The notes below the pieces were generated by a model. The model made no database searches. It saw nothing but the letters and a program-made list of their open reading frames with translations, and had not been told where the DNA came from. This document shows positions 31,879-40,235 of a stretch of 40,319 nt of DNA, in pieces; the stretch's first letter is position 1; each line of letters opens with the position of its first letter. The stretch is from Candidatus Omnitrophota bacterium. Lineage in GTDB: Bacteria > Omnitrophota > Gorgyraeia > Gygaellales > Profunditerraquicolaceae. The translations under genes and the position numbers were made by a program. Where the stretch lies: the NCBI GenBank assembly GCA_028713155.1, contig JAQTPA010000009.1:1-40319 (forward strand). Direction: 5' to 3'.

Positions 31879-32682
31879 ATGGAAAAAATAGGATTAATCG
31901 CCGGAAACCGGAAATTCCCACTTTTGTTTTGCGAAGCTGCCCGGAGCAAAGGCTATTCCGTGGTCGCTGTCGCGATAAAGGGAGAGAGCTCGTCCAGGAT
32001 CAATAAGCTGGCGGATAAAGTCTACTGGTTGAGTTTGTCTGAATTCAAGCGCCTGGTTGAGATATTTCAGGCCGAAGGAGTAAAAAAAATAGTTATGGCC
32101 GGTCAGGTCAGTCCGGCACGGCTATTTAGTAAAGAGGTAAAAAGAAGCCAGGACCTGCAGCAGATACTTTCCAGCATAAAGAATAAGAAAGCGGATACGA
32201 TATTCGGAGTAATCGCGCAAAAGTTAGAGAATGCCGGTTTAGAATTGCTCAACTCCGCTACTTTTATGGAAGGCCTGCTGCCTGAAAAAGGCACGCTTAC
32301 GCAGGTTCAGCCTGATTCAGCGGTTTGGGAGGATGTTTATTTCGGTTTTGAGCTAGCTAAGGCAGTCGGGGCTCTGGATATCGGCCAGACAGTAGCAGTC
32401 AAAGATCAGGCGATTGTTGCGGTTGAGGCCCTGGAAGGCACGGATAACCTTATCCGGCGCGCCGGAAAGATTGCCCGCGCAGGCATAACCGTAATTAAAG
32501 TAGCCAAGCCCAGCCAGGATATGCGTTTTGATATTCCGGTAATCGGCTTAAAGACGATTCAAATCCTGATTAAGGCAGGCGCAAAATGCCTTGCCATAGA
32601 AGCAGACAAGACACTTTTTATAGACCGCCAAGCAGCGGTAAAGTTAGCCGATAAAAAGGGCCTGGCGATAGTCAGCGTTTAA
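31879..32682 (+). CDS. lpxI: UDP-2,3-diacylglucosamine diphosphatase LpxI
   Basis: 267 residues, matching the LpxI (formerly DUF1009) length. Family features include IGLIAGNRKFPLLFCE at the N-terminus, KIVMAGQVSPARLF and the later VAVKDQAIVAVEALEGTD and FDIPVIGLKTI. It removes UMP from UDP-diacylglucosamine to give lipid X, replacing the unrelated LpxH of E. coli. It begins 2 bases after lpxA, completing a D-C/FabZ-A-I set; LpxB and LpxK are not in the window. Confidence 0.93.
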   Translation: MEKIGLIAGNRKFPLLFCEAARSKGYSVVAVAIKGESSSRINKLADKVYWLSLSEFKRLVEIFQAEGVKKIVMAGQVSPARLFSKEVKRSQDLQQILSSIKNKKADTIFGVIAQKLENAGLELLNSATFMEGLLPEKGTLTQVQPDSAVWEDVYFGFELAKAVGALDIGQTVAVKDQAIVAVEALEGTDNLIRRAGKIARAGITVIKVAKPSQDMRFDIPVIGLKTIQILIKAGAKCLAIEADKTLFIDRQAAVKLADKKGLAIVSV

Positions 32683-32717
32683 TCGATTCTGCTTAAGATC
32701 CCGCACTATATTAGTAC

Positions 32718-32745
32718 TTGACAGTTTTTGGGTAGGGTGTATAAA
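32718..32745 (+). promoter_or_regulatory. Promoter of the small carbohydrate-binding-like gene
   Basis: Perfect TTGACA at 32718-32723, a 16-base spacer and TATAAA at 32740-32745. Transcription would begin near 32752, just ahead of the palindrome at 32757-32774. Confidence 0.7.
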
Positions 32746-32756
32746 TAAAGACAACA

Positions 32757-32774
32757 GCCTGCCGGTAGGCAGGC
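32757..32774 (+). repeat. GC-rich palindrome before a ribosome site
   Basis: GCCTGCC and GGCAGGC pair around a GGTA loop. The same core as in the ispE insertion. It is followed at once by AAGGAGG, so it sits at the very 5' end of the mRNA beside the ribosome site. Confidence 0.8.
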
Positions 32775-32789
32775 AAGGAGGAGGGTAAT

Positions 32790-33065
32790 ATGGCTAGATT
32801 GACCGGGTCAAAACTTACTGAATTCAAGCTTTATGCTCCGCAGGCTAAGAAGGTGAGCTTGGCAGGTACTTTTAACAAATGGGATATAAAGAAGCTTCCC
32901 GCGAAAAACGACTCTAAAGGCAACTGGATGGTTAAGGTGAATCTCAAGCCCGGCAGGTACGAATATAAATTTGTCGTTGATGGCGCTTGGATGAATGACC
33001 CGCGTTGTACATCCTGCATAGCCAATTCCTTTGGGTCGCATAATTGCGTTGTCGAAGTTAAATAG
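32790..33065 (+). CDS. Stand-alone glycogen-binding (AMPK-beta/isoamylase early-set-like) domain protein
   Basis: 91 residues that form a single CBM48/AMPK-beta-type beta sandwich: EFKLYAPQAKKVSLAGTFNKWD near residues 10-31, then WMVKVNLKPGRYEYKFVVDGAW and NDPRCT. The usual carbohydrate-facing Trp and the FVVDG motif are present. No catalytic domain accompanies it. Family members bind alpha-glucans or act as regulatory modules; some serve as protein-protein modules. It has its own promoter, AAGGAGGAGGG ribosome site and terminator, so it is expressed as a one-gene unit. Confidence 0.88.
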   Translation: MARLTGSKLTEFKLYAPQAKKVSLAGTFNKWDIKKLPAKNDSKGNWMVKVNLKPGRYEYKFVVDGAWMNDPRCTSCIANSFGSHNCVVEVK

Positions 33066-33097
33066 GAGATTGTGTTTTTGAAAAACTTGAAATTCTA

Positions 33098-33130
33098 AGG
33101 GCGCTACTTTAAGTAGCGCCCTAACTTTTT
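33098..33130 (+). terminator. Intrinsic terminator after the glycogen-binding-like gene
   Basis: AGGGCGCTACTT pairs with AAGTAGCGCCCT almost end to end and is followed by CTTTTT about 8 bases before the radical SAM start. Confidence 0.9.
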
Positions 33131-33137
33131 CTAAAAT

Positions 33138-33857
33138 ATGAAATATCTCTACGGTCCGGTGAAATCGCGCAGGCTCGGGTTTTCTTTAGGGATAAGCCTC
33201 ACCCCCTATAAGACCTGCGACTTTGATTGTATTTATTGCCAGTTAGGTAAAACCACTAACCTGACGCTGGAGAGAAAAGAGTATATCCGGGTAAGCGCAA
33301 TAATTGACGAATTAAAAACCTGGTTGAGCAGCAATAAGGAAACAGCGCAAGGGTTGGAATATATTACGCTCTCCGGTTCTGGTGAACCTACTTTAAATAC
33401 AGGATGCGGTGAGTTGATTACGGAAGTAAAAAAACTCACTAGCCTCAAAATTGCGGTCCTGACCAATGCTTCCTTACTGACAGATGGAGGAGTTCGGCGG
33501 CAGCTTTGGGGTGCGGATTTAGTTGTCCCTTCGCTGGATGCGGTGACGCAGGATTTATTTGCCAGGATTGACCGCCCGCATCCCGGTATAAAGATTGAAG
33601 AGATAATCGCGGGGCTTACGGCTTTCAGAAAAGAGTTCCGCGGTAAGATCTGGCTTGAGGTGATGCTGCTAAAAGGCATTAATGACGATATAAGGCATAT
33701 CCGTAAATTAAAAGATGTTATTGATGAGATAAGCCCGGATAGAATACAGTTGAATTCTCCGGTGCGCACTACCGCTGAGGCGGGTATTCAGGCCGTTGCC
33801 AAAGGTAAGCTCAAGAAGATTAAGGAAATTTTAGGAGAGAAGGCCGAGCTTTTTTAA
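33138..33857 (+). CDS. Radical SAM protein of the COG0731 type
   Basis: 239 residues with the cluster motif C-x3-C-x2-C at Cys 27, 31 and 34 (TCDFDCIYC), GSGEPTL for SAM binding and a following TIM-barrel pattern (VPSLDAV, RIDRPHPG, EVMLLKGIND). The N-terminal YLYGPVKSRRLGFSLGI is a recognisable family start. Relatives of COG0731 include wybutosine-like tRNA modification enzymes and uncharacterised bacterial proteins; the substrate here is unknown. A tRNA-Arg gene begins one base after its stop. No ribosome site is seen before the ATG; a TAAAAT lies directly upstream. Confidence 0.85.
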   Translation: MKYLYGPVKSRRLGFSLGISLTPYKTCDFDCIYCQLGKTTNLTLERKEYIRVSAIIDELKTWLSSNKETAQGLEYITLSGSGEPTLNTGCGELITEVKKLTSLKIAVLTNASLLTDGGVRRQLWGADLVVPSLDAVTQDLFARIDRPHPGIKIEEIIAGLTAFRKEFRGKIWLEVMLLKGINDDIRHIRKLKDVIDEISPDRIQLNSPVRTTAEAGIQAVAKGKLKKIKEILGEKAELF

Positions 33858-33858
33858 C

Positions 33859-33932
33859 GCGCCTGTAGCTCAACTGGATAGAGCGCTAGCCTTCGGAGCT
33901 AGGCGTTGCAGGTTCAACTCCTGCCAGGCGCA
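33859..33932 (+). tRNA. tRNA-Arg (anticodon TCG)
   Basis: Acceptor GCGCCTG (33859-33865) pairs with CAGGCGC (33925-33931). The anticodon stem CTAGC/GCTAG encloses CTTCGGA with anticodon TCG. The CCA end is not encoded. Only one base separates it from the radical SAM stop codon. Confidence 0.95.
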
Positions 33933-33966
33933 TAAAATTATATCGGATTTAGACCGTTTCTATTTC

Positions 33967-33995
33967 TTGCAAATCTATTGATTTTAAGTTAAAAT
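33967..33995 (+). promoter_or_regulatory. Promoter of the glycine-zipper lipoprotein gene
   Basis: TTGCAA at 33967-33972, a 17-base spacer and TAAAAT at 33990-33995, about 50 bases before the ATG at 34044. Confidence 0.55.
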
Positions 33996-34043
33996 ATAAA
34001 TCAATTTATAAAGCTGGGTTTCATTAATTCAGGGGAAGAACCC

Positions 34044-34481
34044 ATGAGAAAATATTTTTCGGTATTAGCGGCTTTAATTTTCGCCTTAGCTATTCTAGGA
34101 TGTGAGACCAATAAAACGAGAGTAGCTGAAGGCGCTGGTATCGGAGGAGCTGTGGGCGCTTTGGCGGGAGGCATTATAGGCCATCAGAGCGGGCATGGTC
34201 TAGGAGGAGCTTTAATCGGAGGAGCAGCCGGTGCAGGCGCAGGAGCCCTAGTCGGTTCCCAGATTGATAAACCTGCTGCCAAAACTGCTCAAACTCCGGC
34301 GACGCAGCTTACTATTCAACAAATAGTTGATTTAACCAAGCAGGGCGCTTCCGGCGATGATATTATCGCTAAAATCAAATTTACGCATTCCAAATATTCT
34401 CTAACGCCTGACGATACCGATTACCTAAAAAAACAGGGCGTAAGCCAGCGGGTCATCGAAGAAATGCAGGCTGTTAAATAA
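34044..34481 (+). CDS. Glycine-zipper lipoprotein
   Basis: 145 residues. A lipoprotein signal peptide (LAILGC, acylated Cys 20) is followed by a glycine-zipper region (about 29-75) dense in Gly and Ala (GAGIGGAVGALAGGIIGHQ and GGALIGGAAGAGAGAL), the type seen in SlyB/YMGG-like outer membrane lipoproteins. The C-terminal third (about 88-145) has a helical pattern QQIVDLTKQGASGDDIIAKI that resembles short helix-turn repeats found in other envelope proteins. Its function is unknown; envelope stability is a guess from the family. GGGGAAG precedes the ATG. Confidence 0.8.
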   Translation: MRKYFSVLAALIFALAILGCETNKTRVAEGAGIGGAVGALAGGIIGHQSGHGLGGALIGGAAGAGAGALVGSQIDKPAAKTAQTPATQLTIQQIVDLTKQGASGDDIIAKIKFTHSKYSLTPDDTDYLKKQGVSQRVIEEMQAVK

Positions 34482-34538
34482 GATTTGGGGTAGTCCCATG
34501 ATGAGGCGGCCTAATAGCCGCAAAGGAGGATGTAGGCT

Positions 34539-35060
34539 ATGGTAAAGAGATTATTTTTCTTGGTTTTCTTAGCGCTTCTGCTTATAGGTTGTGCCAGGAT
34601 GCAAGTTACGAAAGTTGACGATACGAATGCCGATAAAGCGGCGCTGCGCTTCTACCACTCCTATCCTTATTTATTGGTAAATAAAAGCCAGGAGGGAGTA
34701 TTGGAAGGTACAACTATTTATCTTCCGAAAATGAATGAAGGATATTTTTTCAACGTTAAGTCCGGGCTGGGGACGGTTAACGCATCATTTGAACTTGCGA
34801 ATGGTTGGACGCTTACCAGGTTTGGAGATGCGCGAGACTCGAAAATTCCAGAGACAATAAATGCTGTGTCGGGAGCGGCTTCTAACATAGCTGGCTTTAT
34901 TCCGAAAATGCAGGCGGCAGAAGGAGTAGCAGTAGCAGAGGAAGAGAAAATCTTACGCTCGATTTCTTATCCGGGTTTATATCGTTATGTTTTTGACAAA
35001 GATGGTTTTGCCAGGGGATTAGTCGAAGTTTACATATTGAAAGAAGAAAAAAATAATTAG
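34539..35060 (+). CDS. Uncharacterised lipoprotein
   Basis: 173 residues beginning with a lipoprotein signal (LLLIGCAR; acylated Cys near residue 18). The mature part has an N-terminal strand-rich segment (ALRFYHSYPYLLVNKS near 30-45), a short variable region and a C-terminal FDKDGFARGLVEVYILKEE. I do not recognise the family. It has a strong ribosome site (AAGGAGG, 34523-34529) next to a GCGGC/GCCGC hairpin (34506-34521). It follows another lipoprotein gene and precedes a glycosyltransferase-like gene. Confidence 0.72.
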   Translation: MVKRLFFLVFLALLLIGCARMQVTKVDDTNADKAALRFYHSYPYLLVNKSQEGVLEGTTIYLPKMNEGYFFNVKSGLGTVNASFELANGWTLTRFGDARDSKIPETINAVSGAASNIAGFIPKMQAAEGVAVAEEEKILRSISYPGLYRYVFDKDGFARGLVEVYILKEEKNN

Positions 35061-35071
35061 CCTGTTTCCTG

Positions 35072-36217
35072 ATGAAGGCTTATAAAATTTTGTTTATTTC
35101 TTGTATCCTGTGGTTCGTCTTCCTGTGCCTCTTGCACTATTTTTCGCTTAGGCCGCTGTGGTTAGATGAAGAATTAGTCTTTAAGAATTTACAGGAGCTT
35201 AGCTCTCTGAAGCTTTTGGGCCCCCTCGGGTACACCCAGATGTTTCCCCGGCTTTATCTTATTATAATTAATTTTTTTGCCCGGGGATTTGACTATAATC
35301 TTCTGGCTTTAAGGCTCCCGTCTTTATTATGTATGTTTTTGGCATTTTTTGTCTGGTTAAAAGTATTCCAGCAGATCCTCCCGGGTAAGTGGCAGGTTTT
35401 ACTCGCCATTTTTTCTTTCGCCAGCAGCTATCGGATCATCTATTATGCGGCAGAGCTAAAGCCCTATTCAATGGATGTGTTAGTCGCGGGGGTCTTCTGT
35501 TGGTACCTGCTCTGCCAGAAACAACTTGAAACTAAAGCGCCGTCAAAGTTATTTATCACTGTTACTTTTCTCTTGCCGTTTACGCTCGCGTTATCCTACA
35601 GCAGTTTTTTCTTTTTCTGGATGGTAATCTATAATTATATATTTATTGTGAAGAAAAATCATAAGGCCGCTCTTTTGTTTGCGTCATATTCTTTTTTATG
35701 CCTTTTAATAATCATTTCAACCTATTATTTCTATTTAAGGTATGAGCTTTCCGGGAGCACGGTACCCTGGAACAATTATTTTCTAGGCACGCAGTCGTTC
35801 TATTCTTTCATCAAGCCCTTCGGCGAGGGTCTAAGGAAGCTGACAACCTTTTGGTTTGGAAATAGCAAATTTTTCATAAAAGCAGCCTCTTTCTTGATTC
35901 CGATTTTCGTGATTTCACTTTTTGGTTATGGCATCAGATCTTTAAAAAAGAACAAATGCAGGTTTCTGGATGCGGATTCAATAGGCCTGGTTATTTTCTT
36001 GGAGCTGGTTGTTCTGGGGATATTGAGGAAATATCCCTTTACGGGAGCAAGAATAACCTTATTTTTCGCTCCGCTGATATTTTTCCTGATCATCAAAGGT
36101 ATCGGTTCTCTAAAAAGGATTAAACCCCTGTATATCGGTTTAAATACCTGTTATATCGCTTTTCTTGTCATGTGCAGCCTCAATTCGTTTTTTGCTTATT
36201 TAAAGCTTTATAATTGA
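35072..36217 (+). CDS. Membrane glycosyltransferase-like protein (GT-C / PMT type)
   Basis: 381 residues with about nine predicted membrane helices. After the first helix the RPLWLDEE motif (about 27-34) provides the acidic pair that GT-C enzymes (GT39/PMT, ArnT-like) use to bind a polyprenyl-phosphate sugar. The YAAELKPYSMDVL segment is also typical. Such enzymes add sugars to lipids or proteins on the periplasmic side. The donor and acceptor are unknown. The stop codon TGA (36215-36217) lies inside the -35 box of tRNA-Lys. Confidence 0.75.
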   Translation: MKAYKILFISCILWFVFLCLLHYFSLRPLWLDEELVFKNLQELSSLKLLGPLGYTQMFPRLYLIIINFFARGFDYNLLALRLPSLLCMFLAFFVWLKVFQQILPGKWQVLLAIFSFASSYRIIYYAAELKPYSMDVLVAGVFCWYLLCQKQLETKAPSKLFITVTFLLPFTLALSYSSFFFFWMVIYNYIFIVKKNHKAALLFASYSFLCLLIIISTYYFYLRYELSGSTVPWNNYFLGTQSFYSFIKPFGEGLRKLTTFWFGNSKFFIKAASFLIPIFVISLFGYGIRSLKKNKCRFLDADSIGLVIFLELVVLGILRKYPFTGARITLFFAPLIFFLIIKGIGSLKRIKPLYIGLNTCYIAFLVMCSLNSFFAYLKLYN

Positions 36218-36242
36218 CTTGTTTTCATCTTTCAGTTAGAAT
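36214..36242 (+). promoter_or_regulatory. Promoter of tRNA-Lys
   Basis: TTGACT at 36214-36219, a 17-base spacer and TAGAAT at 36237-36242; the tRNA starts 25 bases later. The -35 contains the stop codon of the preceding gene. Confidence 0.75.
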
Positions 36243-36266
36243 ATTTCTCACGATTACAAGGATTCT

Positions 36267-36342
36267 GGGCCATTAGCTCAATTGGCAGAGCAGGACACTC
36301 TTAATGTCAAGGTCGTAGGTCCGACTCCTACATGGCCCACCA
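36267..36342 (+). tRNA. tRNA-Lys (anticodon CTT)
   Basis: Acceptor GGGCCAT (36267-36273) pairs with ATGGCCC (36332-36338); A discriminator and an encoded CCA follow. The anticodon loop CTCTTAA gives CTT, for Lys. One outer base pair of the anticodon stem is a G-A mismatch. Unlike tRNA-Gln and tRNA-Arg here, CCA is encoded. Confidence 0.93.
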
Positions 36343-36345
36343 TCT

Positions 36346-36381
36346 AAAATCCCTTAACTTAAATAAGTTAGGGGATTTTTT
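36346..36381 (+). terminator. Intrinsic terminator of tRNA-Lys
   Basis: AAATCCCTTAACTT pairs with AAGTTAGGGGATTT around an AAAT loop, with a T-run following. It ends the tRNA transcript before the archease promoter. Confidence 0.85.
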
Positions 36382-36382
36382 A

Positions 36383-36412
36383 TTGCTATCGCCTAAGGAG
36401 TTAAGGTATAAT
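36383..36412 (+). promoter_or_regulatory. Promoter of the archease-rtcB operon
   Basis: TTGCTA at 36383-36388, an 18-base spacer and a perfect TATAAT at 36407-36412. The start of transcription should fall on or next to the ATG at 36419. Confidence 0.65.
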
Positions 36413-36418
36413 TGTTTC

Positions 36419-36835
36419 ATGGGAAATTACGAAGTTTTTGAGCATACCGCAGATATCGGTATCCGGGTAAAAGGTAAAGATTTAAAAGAACTGTTTAAAA
36501 ATGCCGGACTCGCCCTATTCCAGGTTTCCAGCCGCAAACAATTCACCAAAAATAAAACCCACGCTAACCTAAACATAAAAATAAGCGCGGATAATTTAGA
36601 AAGCCTTTTTGTCGATTGGCTGAATGAATTACTCTCCTTATCCGCAGCCAGGGGGTTAATATTCTATAATATTAAGATAAACAAGCTGGAAGATAATTCC
36701 ATTGAGGCGGTTGGCGTGGGAAGCGCTATAAATAATTATAAAGTAAATACTGAAATTAAGGCTGCCACATATCATCAGCTTAGAGTCGTGCGAAAGCCCA
36801 CCGGTTGGCTGGCTGAGGTGATTCTGGATGTCTGA
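36419..36835 (+). CDS. Archease
   Basis: 138 residues from ATG 36419. An in-frame ATG at 36332 lies inside tRNA-Lys and is rejected. Archease features are visible: EHTADIGIRVKGKDLKELF at the N-terminus, SLFVDWLNELL in the middle and a final strand ending AEVILDV. Archease activates the RNA ligase RtcB by promoting guanylylation and repeated turnover. The rtcB start overlaps the archease end by 8 bases, so the pair is translationally coupled. The -10 box ends 6 bases before the ATG and no Shine-Dalgarno is in place, so this looks like a leaderless mRNA. Confidence 0.9.
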   Translation: MGNYEVFEHTADIGIRVKGKDLKELFKNAGLALFQVSSRKQFTKNKTHANLNIKISADNLESLFVDWLNELLSLSAARGLIFYNIKINKLEDNSIEAVGVGSAINNYKVNTEIKAATYHQLRVVRKPTGWLAEVILDV

Positions 36836-38276
36836 GATTAATTTAAGGAAGATCGATGATTTTCGTTGGGAGATCCCCAGGTCTTATAAGCCCGGGATGC
36901 GCGTACCCGGGGTTATTTATGCCGACGAGAAATTATTAAAAGACATCCGCCAGGATAAAGCAATGGAGCAGGTGGCTAATGTCGCTTTTCTCCCGGGAAT
37001 TGTAAAGGCGTCTTTGGCTATGCCGGATATTCACTGGGGCTATGGTTTTCCCATCGGGGGAGTCGCGGCTACCGATATTGAAAATGGCGGAGTTGTTTCT
37101 CCGGGCGGAGTCGGGTTTGATATCAACTGCGGCGTGCGCATGCTCAAAACAAATTTACACTTTGAAGACGTAAAGGGTAAATTAAAGGATTTGACTTACG
37201 CTTTATTCTCGGATGTCCCTTCGGGTGTCGGCGCTAAAGGCGATATCCGGGTGAGCGCTAAAGAAGAAGAGGAGATTTTGATCAAAGGCGCCAAATGGGC
37301 AGTGGAAAAAGGTTTTGGAATTCAGGATGATTTGGACTGCACCGAAGAGCAAGGAGCTATTGCCGGCGCGGATCCCGCCGCGGTATCTGAACGCGCCTAT
37401 GAAAGAGGAAAGGCGCAATCAGGGACATTAGGCAGCGGTAACCATTTCCTGGAAGTCCAGATGATTGACCAGCTCTATGACAGGGACGCCTGCGATGAGC
37501 TTAATCTTGATTTAGGGCAAATTACCGTAATGATCCACTCCGGCTCGCGCGGGTTTGGCTATCAGGTATGCGAGGATTATACCCGCAGCCTGGTGCATTG
37601 CCTGGCTAAGTATAATATTAATGTTCCGGATCGCCAGCTAGCCAGTGCTCCGGTTAATTCAGCAGAAGGAAAGGCTTATTTAGGAGCAATGAAATGCGCG
37701 GCCAACTACGCCTGGGCTAACCGGCAGTGCCTGATGCATTTGGTCCGGCTTACCTTTGAAAGAATCTTCAATCTCTCATGGCAAAAGCTGGGGTTATTCT
37801 TAATCTATGATGTGGCGCACAATATCGCGAAAATTGAAAAACATATTGTAGATGGAAAAGAGAAAACTTTATGCGTGCATAGGAAAGGAGCTACGCGGGC
37901 AATCCCTCCAGGGCATCCGGCCTTGCCGCAAAAGTATAAGAAATTAGGCCAACCGGTAATCATTCCCGGAGATATGGGCAGGAATTCCTATTTACTGGTT
38001 GGAACCGAAGGCGCGGCTGAAACCTTCTATTCTGCCTGTCATGGCGCCGGACGCGTAAAATCGCGCACTGCCGCAGCCCGCACGGTCAACTTAGATACTT
38101 TATTGAAAGAATTGGAATCTCAAGGTATAATAGTTAAAGCTTCGGGCAGGGCGACGATTGTGGAAGAAGCGCCCGAGGCCTATAAAAATGTCAATGATGT
38201 GGTGAGCGTCGTGCATAACGCCGGCCTGGCCAAGCGTGTCTGCAGGATGCGGCCGTTAGGCGTTATAAAGGGGTAA
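36828..38276 (+). CDS. rtcB: RtcB RNA-splicing ligase
   Basis: 482 residues, standard. It joins RNA 2',3'-cyclic phosphate (or 3'-phosphate) and 5'-hydroxyl ends using GTP and manganese. Motifs: [14 protein letters not shown] with the metal-binding Cys 101, [41 protein letters not shown] (guanylylated His region) and [13 protein letters not shown]. Partner of the archease encoded upstream. The bacterial role is RNA repair, perhaps of cleaved tRNA or rRNA; the tRNA-rich neighbourhood fits but does not prove that. Confidence 0.96.
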   Translation: MSEINLRKIDDFRWEIPRSYKPGMRVPGVIYADEKLLKDIRQDKAMEQVANVAFLPGIVKASLAMPDIHWGYGFPIGGVAATDIENGGVVSPGGVGFDINCGVRMLKTNLHFEDVKGKLKDLTYALFSDVPSGVGAKGDIRVSAKEEEEILIKGAKWAVEKGFGIQDDLDCTEEQGAIAGADPAAVSERAYERGKAQSGTLGSGNHFLEVQMIDQLYDRDACDELNLDLGQITVMIHSGSRGFGYQVCEDYTRSLVHCLAKYNINVPDRQLASAPVNSAEGKAYLGAMKCAANYAWANRQCLMHLVRLTFERIFNLSWQKLGLFLIYDVAHNIAKIEKHIVDGKEKTLCVHRKGATRAIPPGHPALPQKYKKLGQPVIIPGDMGRNSYLLVGTEGAAETFYSACHGAGRVKSRTAAARTVNLDTLLKELESQGIIVKASGRATIVEEAPEAYKNVNDVVSVVHNAGLAKRVCRMRPLGVIKG

Positions 38277-38278
38277 AA

Positions 38279-39547
38279 ATGCTGGATATTAAATTTATCA
38301 GAGAAAACACGAAATTAGTAAAGCAGGCGTTAAAAAACCGCAACCTTAAACTGGATTTAGATGCCTTTATTCAGCTGGATAGCCAACGCCGGAAAATTCT
38401 AACCAAGTTGGAGGATTTAAGGGCTAAGCGTAATAAAGCCAATGATGAAATCAGCGCTCTGCTTAAAACCAAAAAAGAAGCCAAAGAGAAAATTAACTCT
38501 ATAAAGACTGTTTCCGGACAGATTTCCCAGTTGGAGAATGAAATAAAGGAGATTGATCGCCAGCTCGATAAAATCATATTGACTATTCCTAATATTCCGC
38601 ATCCATCTATTCCGGTGGGTGAGCCGGCTAAGAACGCGGTTGTGCGCAGCTGGGGGGAGAAGCGGCAGTTCGGTTTTAAGCCGCAATCACACATTGATTT
38701 AGCCCAAAATCTGGATATCATTGATTTTAACCGGGCTACCAAGATTACCGGCTCGAATTTTATACTATATAAAGGCTGGGGAGCCAAATTAGAGCGCGCG
38801 CTGATTAATTTTATGCTGGATTTACATACCACTAAGCACGGTTACACCGAAGTTTTTCCGCCATTTTTGGTCAACCGGGCCTCCATGCTTGGGACGGGCC
38901 AGTTGCCAAAACTGGAAGAAGATATGTATAAACTAAAGGATGATGATTTATTTTTGATTCCTACTGCTGAAGTCCCGGTAACTAATATTTTCCGCGACGA
39001 AATCCTTGAAGAAGCCAAATTACCGGTTTATTATACCGCCTATACCGCCTGTTTCCGGAGAGAAGCGGGGACTTACGGAAAAGATACCCGGGGCCTAATT
39101 CGTGTGCACCAATTTGACAAAATAGAAATGGTTAAATTTGTCCAGCCGGAAAACTCTTACGATGAATTGGAAAAATTGGTTAAAGATGCCGAGGAGGTTT
39201 TGCAGGCCTTAGAGATTCCCTATCGCGTGCTGATACTGGCGACGCAGGATTTAAGTTTTTCCGCCAGTAAATGCTATGACCTGGAGGCTTATGCCTCGGG
39301 GTTAGATAAATGGCTGGAAGTTTCCAGTTGCAGCAATTTTGAAAGTTTCCAGGCCCGCCGGGCAAATATAAGGTTCAGGAAGCAAGCAGATAAGAAGGTG
39401 GATTTTGTGCATACTTTGAATGGCTCGGGGGTTGCGCTTGCGCGCACGGTGGTGGCGATTTTAGAAAATTACCAGCAGGAAGATGGATCGATTTTAATAC
39501 CTAAAGCCTTAAGGGGGTATTTGGATGGAAAAGAAAGAATTTCCTAA
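38279..39547 (+). CDS. serS: Seryl-tRNA synthetase
   Basis: 422 residues, normal. It has the N-terminal coiled-coil arm (about 25-105) that recognises the long variable arm of tRNA-Ser, and class II catalytic motifs: motif 2 with [22 protein letters not shown], and motif 3 [20 protein letters not shown] (fusion of usual spacing). It charges tRNA-Ser with serine; a tRNA-Ser(TGA) gene is 687 bases downstream. It begins 2 bases after rtcB and overlaps the next gene by 23 bases. Confidence 0.97.
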   Translation: MLDIKFIRENTKLVKQALKNRNLKLDLDAFIQLDSQRRKILTKLEDLRAKRNKANDEISALLKTKKEAKEKINSIKTVSGQISQLENEIKEIDRQLDKIILTIPNIPHPSIPVGEPAKNAVVRSWGEKRQFGFKPQSHIDLAQNLDIIDFNRATKITGSNFILYKGWGAKLERALINFMLDLHTTKHGYTEVFPPFLVNRASMLGTGQLPKLEEDMYKLKDDDLFLIPTAEVPVTNIFRDEILEEAKLPVYYTAYTACFRREAGTYGKDTRGLIRVHQFDKIEMVKFVQPENSYDELEKLVKDAEEVLQALEIPYRVLILATQDLSFSASKCYDLEAYASGLDKWLEVSSCSNFESFQARRANIRFRKQADKKVDFVHTLNGSGVALARTVVAILENYQQEDGSILIPKALRGYLDGKERIS

Positions 39548-40235
39548 TAAATGGCCTGAACCGAAGATTAAGCCTGCCTGGAAAGAGAGAGGGCCCAAGG
39601 ACGGCGGACGGTCCAAACCTTCCTGGATCTCCAATAAAATGTTCGATATCATTAAGCTCGTTCTGGGTATATGCTTATTACCTTTTGTTTATTCCTCTTC
39701 AGTAGCTTTCCTGAACCAGATATCTTATATTGATGTTGCGCTGCAGAATTATTTCTGGGCCGGAGTAGTTACTCTGGTTCTGGTCTATTTATTCATTTGG
39801 GAACCGACAGTTATTTATGAGCGGGGGCATAGGTTAGTGGAAATAATTTTTAGCTTTTTCCAGCCCTTGGTCAGATTCGCGCCGTATCTTTTGCCTGTCT
39901 ACACGATAGTTTTATTTATTCTCTACCTTTTCCTGTGTATCTTTATCAGGGATAAATGGCTGATGGAATGGGCGATGTTCTTCTTTGGTTTAAGTATCGC
40001 CATGCATCTGGTATTCGCGGCTCAGTCTATCCGCTCCAAAAAAGGAGACCTGCTTAAAAGCAATTATATTTTCGGGTTTTCTTTTATGTATATCATCAGT
40101 CTCGGATTGATGGCGTTATTCCTTAATTTCCTATTCAAGGAATTTTCCATTGTTAATTTTTCCAACGAGGCATATTCTGCAGCCAGTTCAATTTTTAAGG
40201 CTATTTTTTCCCAGCTTTTTATGGTTAGGTCTTAG
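39525..40235 (+). CDS. Uncharacterised membrane protein
   Basis: 236 residues: a Lys/Pro-rich soluble N-terminus (about 1-38) followed by five or six predicted membrane helices (near 43-63, 75-95, 110-140, 145-165 and 180-205). No known motif is visible. It overlaps serS by 23 bases, and the last base of its TAG stop is also the first base of tRNA-Ser, so three genes are packed end to end. The product may be translated at low level from the serS transcript. Confidence 0.68.
   Translation: MEKKEFPNKWPEPKIKPAWKERGPKDGGRSKPSWISNKMFDIIKLVLGICLLPFVYSSSVAFLNQISYIDVALQNYFWAGVVTLVLVYLFIWEPTVIYERGHRLVEIIFSFFQPLVRFAPYLLPVYTIVLFILYLFLCIFIRDKWLMEWAMFFFGLSIAMHLVFAAQSIRSKKGDLLKSNYIFGFSFMYIISLGLMALFLNFLFKEFSIVNFSNEAYSAASSIFKAIFSQLFMVRS

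Noticed and set aside
34498-34545. 15-codon leader peptide ahead of the second lipoprotein
   Set aside because: The frame MMRRPNSRKGG onward overlaps the gene's start, but it spans the hairpin and the ribosome site and has no regulatory residue run; too short to support.
36332-36418. Upstream ATG for archease
   Set aside because: It lies inside tRNA-Lys and its terminator; the family N-terminus starts at 36419.
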